This document shows, piece after piece, positions 1 to 6,356 of a stretch of 6,909 nucleotides of DNA. Both the position numbers and the translations under genes were made by a program. Where the stretch lies: assembly GCA_027485075.1 (NCBI GenBank), contig JAIXRT010000103.1, positions 1 to 6,909 on the forward strand, in the 5' to 3' direction. Position 1 is the first letter of the stretch. Every line of letters begins with the position of its first letter. The notes below the pieces were generated by a model. That model worked only from the letters and a program-made list of their open reading frames with translations, had not been told where the DNA came from and made no database searches. This DNA comes from Cytophagaceae bacterium (GTDB taxonomy: Bacteria > Bacteroidota > Bacteroidia > Cytophagales > Spirosomataceae).

Positions 1-669
1 GACTGTATCCAATGGGATAGGAGTAAACAAGCAGGCTGGCTTTTAGCAGATCCAATCCAACGCAAACTCACCTTGTTTCAAATATGAGATCGTGTATTTA
101 CGCAAATTGACACATCAGGTACATCGTTTCTGCAAGCAAAGGAAGCTTTCTTTGCAGCTAGTGGTTCAAGCTTAAGTATGAATGGAAATCATTTGTTGCT
201 TATTGGAGGTGGCGGTGCGTTTGCCCGAATATACTTGAAGAATAATCAAAAATCAGGGTGGACATATACGGAGACCAACATACCCACGGGGGAAGCCAAA
301 GGCTATTTTTCGATTGGTTCAAAAAACAAAAATACATTTTGGGCCGTAGGTGGAGATTACCGAAAATTAAATGAGAGCTCCATCCCAATATTGACAACTC
401 AAGATGGTGGGAAAAGCTGGAAGCAATTAACCAATACTCCGTCCTTCTACATGGAAAAGGTGATTTGGGCTAAGCCTTATTGGATAGTTAGCGGACCCAG
501 TCAAAGTGCGGCCTATCATGAAAAAAAGAAACAATGGAAAAACTTAGGTCCAAGTCCCTATCACAACATCATACAAGTGGGTGGAGAAATCTGGGGAATC
601 GGAGCGAAAGGCCAATTAGGAAAAATCAGCCTTTCGTCTATTAATAAACTATTTCTTGCGGAAAAATAA
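1..669 (+). pseudogene. Ycf48-like / BNR-repeat beta-propeller protein (often annotated 'oxidoreductase'), 5' end outside window, in-frame stop
   Basis: One reading frame starts at base 1 and runs to the TAA at 667-669, broken only by a TGA at 85-87. Protein-like sequence continues in the same frame on both sides. Before the stop is a segment with GWLLADPI; after it come FFAASG, a Gly-rich stretch (LLIGGGGAFAR), AVGGDYRK, and an Asp-box (TTQDGGKSW, bases 394-420). In this order these resemble the BNR/Asp-box propellers related to the photosystem II assembly factor Ycf48, which in Bacteroidota are usually exported proteins of unknown function of roughly 330-350 residues. About 222 codons are visible, so the N-terminus and any signal peptide lie outside. 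The first ATG after the stop (178) would give 163 residues, has no convincing ribosome binding site and starts inside the propeller, so it is unlikely to be a true start. The stop suggests a pseudogene; a sequencing error or readthrough is possible. The 3' end overlaps der convergently by 21 bp. Confidence 0.7.
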
Positions 670-1971
670 GGAGATGGGAGTACCATCTAATTGGAAATTC
701 TTTCGCATTTGATTCTCTAAATAACGCTCATAACTTTCTTTGATGTACTGAGGTAAATTACAGAAGAAAATGAACGTTGGGTATGGTGTGGAAACCTGCG
801 TACAATATTTAATTTTAATGTATTTACCTTTCCATGCTGGTGGCGGATAGCTTTGAATAACGTCCAACATTACATCGTTTAATTTTGACGTTGATATTTT
901 TTGCGAACGATTTTCGTACACCTGAAGCATCATTTCCAAAACTTGGAAAATACGCTTTTTCTCCATTACAGATGTGAAAATCACTGGCATGTAATTCAAA
1001 GGAGCCATTCGTTCTTTGATAGCCTTTTCAAGTGCATTGGCTGTGTTGGTGTCTTTTGCAACCAAATCCCACTTGTTGACCATCAGTACAATACCCTTTT
1101 TAGCTTTATCAGCCATACTGACAATATTCATGTCTTGCGCCTCTAAACCTGTTAACGGATCAATCGTTGTCGCATCAATCAATATAATCGCAATATCACA
1201 CTCCTCTAAGGCCTTAATCGAACGAAGAACAGAATAATACTCTATATTATCATCGATACGAGCCTTACGACGAATACCTGCCGTATCGGTGATTATAAAA
1301 TCTTTACCATACAGCGTGTAACGATTTTGAATTGCATCTCGCGTCGTGCCAGCCATATCAGTTACAATCGAACGATCACGTCCAAGCAACGCATTCAAAA
1401 AGGAAGATTTCCCTACATTTGGTCGTCCAAGAATAGCGACACGCGGAACACCAGCCTCTGGGTTTTCTACTCCTTCGTCTTTAAAATGAGAGATCATTAC
1501 ATCCAACATATCTCCAGTTCCACTTCCACTTTCAGCGGCAATTGGAAAAGGGTCACCTAAACCTAGCTCATAAAATTCCGCTGAAGCCATCGCTTTTTCA
1601 TGCGTATCGGCCTTATTAGCTACTAGAATTACTGGTTTTTTTGACCGACGTAATACTTTAGCAAAATCCTTATCTAAATCGGTTAATCCCGTTTGACAAT
1701 CTACGACAAATAGTAACACCGCAGATTCTTCAATCGCTAATTCAACTTGTTCACGAATAGCACCTTCGAAAATATCTTCTGAACCATGCACATATCCACC
1801 AGTATCAATAACGGAAAAGAATTTCCCAGTCCATTGACCATAACCATAATGACGATCGCGCGTAACGCCCGACATGTTGTCCATGATTGCTTTTTTCTGT
1901 TCAATTAAACGATTGAACAACGTTGATTTTCCCACATTGGGACGGCCTACAATGGCTACAATATTTGACAT
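649..1971 (-). CDS. der: Ribosome-assembly GTPase Der (EngA), tandem G domains plus KH-like domain
   Basis: Der is an essential cytoplasmic GTPase that binds the 50S subunit and helps its late assembly. The 440-residue protein has the diagnostic two G domains in tandem. Domain 1: P-loop GRPNVGKST at 9-17, switch Thr in VTRDR near 37, DTGG at 56-59, NKAD at 119-122. Domain 2: GRPNVGKSS at 182-190, GTTRD at 208-212, DTAG at 229-232, NKWD at 299-302. The C-terminal KH-like domain covers about 350-440. Length matches the shorter Der type (about 435-440) rather than the roughly 490-residue E. coli protein. The G5 loop of domain 2 reads TSVMEKK instead of the usual SAxxG form, a modest deviation. 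The ATG lies 12 bp after the era stop with an A/T-rich gap and no Shine-Dalgarno, so der is probably co-transcribed with era. The stop is TAG, and the gene end overlaps the convergent propeller pseudogene. No terminator with a T-run is visible after it. Confidence 0.97.
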   Translation of the reverse strand: MSNIVAIVGRPNVGKSTLFNRLIEQKKAIMDNMSGVTRDRHYGYGQWTGKFFSVIDTGGYVHGSEDIFEGAIREQVELAIEESAVLLFVVDCQTGLTDLDKDFAKVLRRSKKPVILVANKADTHEKAMASAEFYELGLGDPFPIAAESGSGTGDMLDVMISHFKDEGVENPEAGVPRVAILGRPNVGKSSFLNALLGRDRSIVTDMAGTTRDAIQNRYTLYGKDFIITDTAGIRRKARIDDNIEYYSVLRSIKALEECDIAIILIDATTIDPLTGLEAQDMNIVSMADKAKKGIVLMVNKWDLVAKDTNTANALEKAIKERMAPLNYMPVIFTSVMEKKRIFQVLEMMLQVYENRSQKISTSKLNDVMLDVIQSYPPPAWKGKYIKIKYCTQVSTPYPTFIFFCNLPQYIKESYERYLENQMRKNFQLDGTPISLFFRKK

Positions 1972-1983
1972 TTGTCTTAAAAA

Positions 1984-2886
1984 TTAATCGGGCGAATACC
2001 CGAATGATCGCAATTTATCTGCTTTTGCACGCCAATCTGGCTCAACCTTCACAAATTGCTCTAAAAATACTTTCTTACCAAAAAACGCTTCTAGGTCGGC
2101 ACGTGCTTGAGTCCCAACCTTCTTTATGCTCTCTCCTTTATGACCAATAATGATAGCTCTTTGAGAAACACGTTCTACATAAATCTCCGTAGCAATGCGC
2201 AGAATAGCAGGTTCTTCTTTAAACAAAGTCACCACTACTTCACAGGAATACGGAATTTCCTTTTTATAATTCATTAAAATCTTCTCTCGAATAATCTCCG
2301 CCGCAAAAAAACGCTCTGGTTTATCCGTCAATTCATCCTTATCAAAAAATGGCGGATGCACAGGTAAATTTTCAACAATATGTTTGAAAATTTGGTCTAA
2401 ATGCACTCCTTCTTGGGCAGAAATGGGTAAAATGGCGCGGCCAGGAAAAATACCTTGCCAATATTCTAAACATTCCTGCAAACGATCCTGAGTGACCAAA
2501 TCAATTTTGTTGATTAGTACAACAATAGGCGTCTCTGTATGATCCTTCCAATTTGTCAAAAAATCCAAATCTTCATACGTATCAAAAACATCAGTCACAT
2601 AGAGCACCACATCAGCATCCTCCAATGAATTCTTAACAAAAGCCATCATCGACTTATGCAATTCATACTTCGGCATAAGTACCCCCGGCGTATCAGAATA
2701 GATGATTTGATACTCATCCCCTTCATGCTCACCGTTAAGCATACCTAGAATGCGATGTCGTGTTGTTTGCGCTTTCGAACTCACAATCGAAAGTCGCTCT
2801 CCCACGAGCGCGTTCATCAGTGTACTCTTGCCTACGTTGGGCTTTCCAATGATACTAATAAAACCTGCTTTATGCTGATGGGCCAT
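1984..2886 (-). CDS. era: GTPase Era, 16S rRNA-binding 30S assembly factor
   Basis: Era couples GTP binding to maturation of the 30S subunit by gripping the 3' end of 16S rRNA. The 300-residue protein is the normal family length. The N-terminal G domain shows P-loop GKPNVGKST at 14-22, switch residues KAQTTRHRI around 38-46, DTPG at 65-68, NKID at 126-129 and ISA at 155-157. The linker holds the Era-typical segment ERFFAAEIIREKIL (191-204) followed by IPYSCEV. The C-terminal KH domain has IIIGHKGESIKKVG (245-258) with the GxxG RNA-binding loop at 248-251, and the protein ends in a conserved FGY-type tail. It is the first gene of an era-der pair, 12 bp apart. The ATG at 2886 fits the family N-terminus exactly; the leader is A/T-rich without a Shine-Dalgarno. 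A candidate -7 element sits about 45 bp upstream in the spacer shared with the divergent tRNA gene. Confidence 0.97.
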   Translation of the reverse strand: MAHQHKAGFISIIGKPNVGKSTLMNALVGERLSIVSSKAQTTRHRILGMLNGEHEGDEYQIIYSDTPGVLMPKYELHKSMMAFVKNSLEDADVVLYVTDVFDTYEDLDFLTNWKDHTETPIVVLINKIDLVTQDRLQECLEYWQGIFPGRAILPISAQEGVHLDQIFKHIVENLPVHPPFFDKDELTDKPERFFAAEIIREKILMNYKKEIPYSCEVVVTLFKEEPAILRIATEIYVERVSQRAIIIGHKGESIKKVGTQARADLEAFFGKKVFLEQFVKVEPDWRAKADKLRSFGYSPD

Positions 2887-2930
2887 ATAAAAACAACAAT
2901 GCCCTAAAGGGAAAAAATTGATTATTTTAG

Positions 2931-2938
2931 CAAAGATA
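2931..2938 (-). promoter_or_regulatory. Candidate Bacteroidota -7 promoter element for era-der
   Basis: Read on the minus strand, these bases are TATCTTTG, an exact match to the Bacteroidota -7 consensus TAnnTTTG. It would start transcription about 40 nt before the era ATG. I do not see a good TTTG-type -33 box at the normal distance; the corresponding stretch is only T-rich, so the call rests on the -7 motif and position. It lies back to back with the candidate tRNA promoter. Confidence 0.4.
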
Positions 2939-2939
2939 C

Positions 2940-2970
2940 TTGTTTTTCACGAAAAAACCCTGCATATTTG
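2940..2970 (+). promoter_or_regulatory. Candidate promoter of the initiator tRNA gene
   Basis: TTG at 2940-2942, a 20-nt spacer, then CATATTTG at 2963-2970, which differs from TAnnTTTG only at its first base. Transcription would begin around 2975-2978, leaving a short 5' leader before the mature tRNA end at 2985, a sensible distance for RNase P processing. The match is good but not perfect, so confidence is moderate. Confidence 0.45.
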
Positions 2971-2984
2971 CACTCCAATTACAT

Positions 2985-3057
<73 letters not shown>

Positions 3058-3063
3058 CAGAGC

Positions 3064-3094
3064 AAAAAGGTCTTCAATCGAAGACCTTTTTTTT
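3064..3094 (+). terminator. Intrinsic terminator of the initiator tRNA gene
   Basis: A perfect 7-bp stem GGTCTTC/GAAGACC (3069-3075 with 3080-3086) closes a 4-nt AATC loop. It is flanked by five A residues on the left and followed by eight T residues (3087-3094), so the stem can extend by five A-U pairs. It begins 6 nt after the tRNA end and insulates the tRNA from the LytTR gene. Confidence 0.9.
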
Positions 3095-3150
3095 GTTTTG
3101 AACTACAATTCAAGCCCATTTGATAAAAAACCAACCGTTAGATAAGTCAA

Positions 3151-3183
3151 TTTGCTATTCATTGCATCAATTTTCTAGGTTTG
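3151..3183 (+). promoter_or_regulatory. Near-consensus Bacteroidota promoter for the LytTR gene
   Basis: TTTG at 3151-3154, a 21-nt spacer, then TAGGTTTG at 3176-3183, an exact TAnnTTTG. The start site would be near 3188-3190, leaving about 20 nt of leader before the ATG at 3211. The leader is A-rich with no Shine-Dalgarno. This is the best promoter match in the window and shows that the LytTR gene is transcribed on its own after the tRNA terminator. Confidence 0.65.
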
Positions 3184-3210
3184 TAACAATTAAAAAAATA
3201 GTTCGAACGT

Positions 3211-3525
3211 ATGAAAATTGATATTAAATTACCAGGAATTGAAAACTGCCCAGTAAACACCATTGTATACATTGAAGGAAAAGGGAATTACAGCATTGTT
3301 CACTTGAAAAATCAAAAACAAGTGGTCATGGCGAAAACCCTTAAAAAATTTGAAGCTCAGTTACGCTTAAATCAATTTGTACGCATACACAAGTCCTACC
3401 TGGTCAACAAAGAAAATATCCCAGCATTCGATGCACAAGGTGCGACTGAAGTCCCTACAGGATTAGGAACCACATTACCCATTTCACGTAGAAAACTAGA
3501 TTTTGTCCGAAGAACATTCGCATAA
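3211..3525 (+). CDS. Stand-alone LytTR-domain DNA-binding regulator
   Basis: The 104-residue protein is essentially one LytTR domain, a beta-rich DNA-binding fold otherwise found at the C-terminus of AgrA/LytR-type response regulators. Family signatures in order: IVYIEGKGNYSIVHL (18-32), KTLKKFE (42-48), FVRIHKSYLVN (56-66), and LPISRRKL (89-96). There is no receiver domain, membrane segment or other sensor part, and no histidine kinase gene next to it, so how its activity is controlled cannot be read from the window. The ATG is the first in frame after a strong promoter and begins just before the domain. It is a single-gene unit between the tRNA terminator and the bidirectional terminator whose A-run starts within its TAA stop. 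Being a DNA-binding regulator is well supported; its targets are unknown. Confidence 0.9.
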   Translation: MKIDIKLPGIENCPVNTIVYIEGKGNYSIVHLKNQKQVVMAKTLKKFEAQLRLNQFVRIHKSYLVNKENIPAFDAQGATEVPTGLGTTLPISRRKLDFVRRTFA

Positions 3526-3555
3526 AAAAAGGCCTCATACATGAGGCCTTTTTTT
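3524..3555. terminator. Bidirectional intrinsic terminator between convergent LytTR and OmpA-lipoprotein genes
   Basis: A nearly uninterrupted inverted repeat: seven A residues (3524-3530), GGCCTCAT, a central AC, ATGAGGCC, and seven T residues (3549-3555). The real loop is probably 4-6 nt with a stem of GGCCTC/GAGGCC extended by A-T pairs. Because it has an A-run on one side and a T-run on the other, it can stop transcription in both directions. It starts within the LytTR stop codon and ends 19 bp from the stop codon of the opposing gene. Confidence 0.92.
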
Positions 3556-3574
3556 ATGTCTACTTATTTCCTGA

Positions 3575-4477
3575 TTAGTTCCCAGAAGTTTGAGGAGTCA
3601 TTAGGTTAAAAAACTGATCCAACTTCGGAGTCACGATAATCTCCGTACGGCGATTCTGCTTACGTCCTGCACGGCTATTGTTACCTGATTGTGGTTCAAA
3701 TTCACCACGACCTCCAGCAGTCATACGCTCAGGATCAACTCCAAATTTCGTTTGCAATAAACGAACAACAGACGTAGCACGCTTGGCAGAAAGATCCCAG
3801 TTGTCTTTAAACTCTGGTGTCGAAATAGGCACCGCATCTGTATGGCCTTCTACTAAAATATCTAAGTCTTTGTGATCATTTACCACCTTAGCAACTTTAG
3901 CTAATACAGCTTCCGCTTTCGAATTTACGTTAGCTGAACCCGAAGCAAACATTAATTTATCAGAGATTGAGATGTAAACTACTCCTTTTTTCACCTCAAC
4001 AGTTACATCTTCATCATTGATGTCAGCTAATGAACGTTTTAAATTCATCACTAAAGATAAATTAACAGAGTCTTTACGCTGAATAGATGAGTTCAGGTCT
4101 TTGATGTATTTTCCTTGTTCATTTAATGCATCTAACGACTTACGGATACTCTCCGCACCTGATTTATTAATAACAGAAAGATCAGACAAACGATCCAACA
4201 AATTTGTATTTGTCTTCTTCATGTAATCTAACTGCTCTTGAATAGACTTCAAAGCTGCTGTTTTAGTTTCCAAATCAGCATCTCTCTTCTTGATTTCCCC
4301 TTGAAGACTTGCTGTCAATGACTGACAATCAGCCAAATCTGATTTAGCACGTGAAACCGCTTGGTCACTGCTAGTTTGTAATTCTGTCAAACGAGACTGT
4401 AACTCAGCCATTTTTTTCTTGCTAGAACAAGCAAAAAAGAACGGCATCATCGCCAAGACTAATAGTAGTTTTTTCAT
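3575..4477 (-). CDS. OmpA-family peptidoglycan-binding lipoprotein with a long coiled coil
   Basis: The 300-residue protein starts with a lipoprotein signal: MKK, a hydrophobic stretch, then FFAC with the lipidated Cys at 17. The residues after it are SSKKK, with no acidic surface-export signal, so it probably stays on the periplasmic side of the outer membrane. Residues about 22-150 are charged and helical, likely coiled coil (repeated E/K/L/D heptad-like pattern). Residues about 165-285 form an OmpA/MotB C-terminal domain with GHTDAVPI (211-218), NWDLSAKRATSVV (226-238), AGGRGEFEP (254-262) and NRRTEIIV (275-282). Asp214 and Arg233 correspond to the residues that bind diaminopimelate in OmpA. 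The role is likely anchoring the outer membrane to peptidoglycan over a helical spacer; no beta-barrel is present. It has its own candidate -7 elements but no terminator separates it from the upstream dehydrogenase gene, so readthrough is possible. Confidence 0.93.
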   Translation of the reverse strand: MKKLLLVLAMMPFFFACSSKKKMAELQSRLTELQTSSDQAVSRAKSDLADCQSLTASLQGEIKKRDADLETKTAALKSIQEQLDYMKKTNTNLLDRLSDLSVINKSGAESIRKSLDALNEQGKYIKDLNSSIQRKDSVNLSLVMNLKRSLADINDEDVTVEVKKGVVYISISDKLMFASGSANVNSKAEAVLAKVAKVVNDHKDLDILVEGHTDAVPISTPEFKDNWDLSAKRATSVVRLLQTKFGVDPERMTAGGRGEFEPQSGNNSRAGRKQNRRTEIIVTPKLDQFFNLMTPQTSGN

Positions 4478-4517
4478 AAAATTAAAGTTAAGTAACTATG
4501 GGTAAATAAGATTTTAG

Positions 4518-4538
4518 CAAAAATATAAATCAAAAATA
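4518..4538 (-). promoter_or_regulatory. Two tandem candidate -7 elements upstream of the OmpA-lipoprotein gene
   Basis: On the minus strand TATTTTTG occurs twice, at 4531-4538 and 4518-4525, both exact matches to TAnnTTTG. They are part of a 10-bp direct repeat (CAAAAATATA on the plus strand at 4518-4527 and 4531-4540) with a 13-bp period. No clear -33 box is visible, and in such A/T-rich sequence chance matches are likely, so this is tentative. Either element would give a leader of about 35-50 nt. Confidence 0.35.
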
Positions 4539-4565
4539 TATAATTTGTCCTGAAAACCGAAAAAA

Positions 4566-6356
4566 TTAAAAAATATAGCCATTTTTTGCAATTGCTGCTT
4601 GCGCAATCAAACGTCTTGCTTCAATTAAATTCTTGGGGGCGATTTTCGTAAAGCGTTTCAATCCCAGTAACAACACATTAAGCTCATCCCCTTTTGCAAA
4701 TCCCATAATAACCTCTTTCCCCGCATGATGAATCTTATCCACAGCTTCATGTAAATAAACAAGCGCACATTCATAGGCTACCTGATGCTTATCCTGACCA
4801 TCACGCTGAACTAACTTATCAACACGCGCTAAAGCAGATTCTGCAACATATACCTCAATCATCATATCCGATACACCCATCAAAATTTCTTGCTCTTGCT
4901 CTATTGCCGTGGTAAATTTTTGCAAAGCAGCTCCAGAGGTCATTAATATTGCTTTTTTCAGATTCGCAATCACTTGATACTCTTTCCCAAATATTCCTTC
5001 AGGCACCGAATTACTAAAATCCGGAACTCCTAAAATCTCTTTACCCACAGCCATAGCCGCAGGCATTAATTCAATTTCTCCCTTCAAAGCACGCTTTAAT
5101 ACGGTACCGATAGCTAGCAGACGATTGATTTCGTTTGTCCCCTCAAAAATTCTATTGATTCGTGAATCCCGGTAAGCACGCTCCATAGGAGCCTCCGCAG
5201 AAAATCCCATTCCCCCAAAAATCTGAACACCCTCATCCACAACATAATCTAGAACCTCAGAAGCGTGCACCTTTAAAATAGCGCATTCAATAGCAAATTG
5301 TTCAACCCCCTTCAGCTTCGCCTCAGCATCACCCATACCTCCAGCCTTTAGGCTCACAATCGAATCATCGATATTTTGACCGGCACGGTAAGATGCGGAT
5401 TCTGATGCATAAATTTTTACAATCATCGAAGCTAATTTAGCTTGTATAGCACCAAAAGATTGAATTGATTGACCAAATTGCTTACGTTCAAAAGAATAAT
5501 TCACCGCCTGATCAACCACCTGTTTTGAACCTCCCAAAACTGCAGCAGCTAATTTGATTCGACCAATATTCAGAATATTCACGGCAATCTTAAAGCCTCC
5601 CTCCCGCTCAAAAAGCAAATTTTCTTTGGGAACCTCGCAGTCCGTAAAAAATACTTGACGTGTCGAACTTCCTTTAATTCCCATTTTATGCTCCTCTCCA
5701 TTCATCGTTATCCCAGGAAATGACTTTTCAACTAGGAAAGCCGTTAATTTCTTGTCATCATCAATCTTAGCAAAAACAATAAATAGGTCGGCAAATCCTC
5801 CATTCGTAATCCACATTTTCTGACCATTAATCACATAATGTGTGCCCGCTGAATTTAATTTTGCTTTGGTCTTCGCAGCATTCGCATCAGATCCGGAATC
5901 TGGTTCGGTCAAACAATAAGCGGCTTTCCATTCGCCTGATGCTAATTTGGGAAGATACATTTGCTTTTGCGCTTCTGTACCATAATATACGATAGGCAAG
6001 GTTCCAATACCCGTATGTGCTGAAAGCGCCACGGCAAAAGAATGTCCTGCGCCACAAGCCTCAGCCACAAGCATAGACGTATTAAAATCCATACCAAAGC
6101 CACCATACTCCTCAGGTACCGAAGTCCCCAATAACCCTAACTCACCAGCCTTATCTAAAAGGCCAACCATTACAGAGGTATCTGTGGCATAATCAATTTG
6201 ATCTAAAATAGGATGCACTTCAGCCTTGATAAAATCAAGACACGTTTGACCGATCATCTTTTGCTCCTCGGTGAAATCCTCCGGAATAAAGACTTCTAAT
6301 GGCACTACCGGACGAATTAAGAATTCACCCCCCTTTATGGCTATTGAACTACTCAT
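4566..6356 (-). CDS. Acyl-CoA dehydrogenase, VLCAD-like long form with C-terminal extension
   Basis: This flavoenzyme introduces the first double bond (acyl-CoA to trans-2-enoyl-CoA) in fatty-acid beta-oxidation and passes electrons to ETF. The 596-residue protein has the N-terminal helical domain (about 25-140), the middle beta domain with CLTEPDSGSDA (148-158) and MWITNGG (181-187), and the C-terminal helical domain with RKQFGQSI (291-298) and a segment through FGGMGF, PMER and YRDSRI (380-400). The catalytic base is predicted to be Glu405 in RIFEGTNEI (402-410). A further helical part of about 165 residues follows (430-596), as in VLCAD/ACAD9-type enzymes, whereas short-chain members stop near 380-400. 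Substrate length is therefore inferred to be long chain, not shown. The start overlaps the stop of the upstream MarR gene (ATGA), implying coupled translation. No thiolase or hydroxyacyl-CoA dehydrogenase gene is adjacent in the window. Confidence 0.95.
   Translation of the reverse strand: MSSSIAIKGGEFLIRPVVPLEVFIPEDFTEEQKMIGQTCLDFIKAEVHPILDQIDYATDTSVMVGLLDKAGELGLLGTSVPEEYGGFGMDFNTSMLVAEACGAGHSFAVALSAHTGIGTLPIVYYGTEAQKQMYLPKLASGEWKAAYCLTEPDSGSDANAAKTKAKLNSAGTHYVINGQKMWITNGGFADLFIVFAKIDDDKKLTAFLVEKSFPGITMNGEEHKMGIKGSSTRQVFFTDCEVPKENLLFEREGGFKIAVNILNIGRIKLAAAVLGGSKQVVDQAVNYSFERKQFGQSIQSFGAIQAKLASMIVKIYASESASYRAGQNIDDSIVSLKAGGMGDAEAKLKGVEQFAIECAILKVHASEVLDYVVDEGVQIFGGMGFSAEAPMERAYRDSRINRIFEGTNEINRLLAIGTVLKRALKGEIELMPAAMAVGKEILGVPDFSNSVPEGIFGKEYQVIANLKKAILMTSGAALQKFTTAIEQEQEILMGVSDMMIEVYVAESALARVDKLVQRDGQDKHQVAYECALVYLHEAVDKIHHAGKEVIMGFAKGDELNVLLLGLKRFTKIAPKNLIEARRLIAQAAIAKNGYIF

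Noticed and set aside
200..397. Open frame on the minus strand inside the propeller gene
   Set aside because: The + strand frame carries recognisable propeller motifs here; the antisense translation does not resemble a protein.
605..636. 8-bp inverted repeat CGAAAGGC/GCCTTTCG with a 16-nt loop, possible terminator for der
   Set aside because: It lies within the propeller coding frame, the loop is long, and no T-run follows on either strand.
178..669. A separate intact 163-residue protein starting at the ATG at 178
   Set aside because: Family sequence continues upstream in the same frame back to base 1, and there is no promoter or ribosome binding site before 178.
901..1560. Open frames on the + strand opposite der (901-1146, 1016-1237, 1327-1560)
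   Set aside because: They are antisense to conserved Der coding sequence and their translations resemble no protein family.
1923..2150. Open frame on the + strand across the era-der junction
   Set aside because: It is a shadow of two well supported genes with no promoter or family similarity.
2902..2911. Short hairpin CCCT-AA-AGGG in the era leader
   Set aside because: Only four base pairs with a 2-nt loop and no T-run; too weak to call a terminator or attenuator.
3095..3150. Possible small RNA or integration site just downstream of the tRNA gene
   Set aside because: No repeat of the tRNA 3' end, no integrase gene and no stable structure are visible after the terminator.
3678..3875. Open frame on the + strand opposite the OmpA domain
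   Set aside because: Antisense to conserved peptidoglycan-binding motifs; composition follows the opposite strand.
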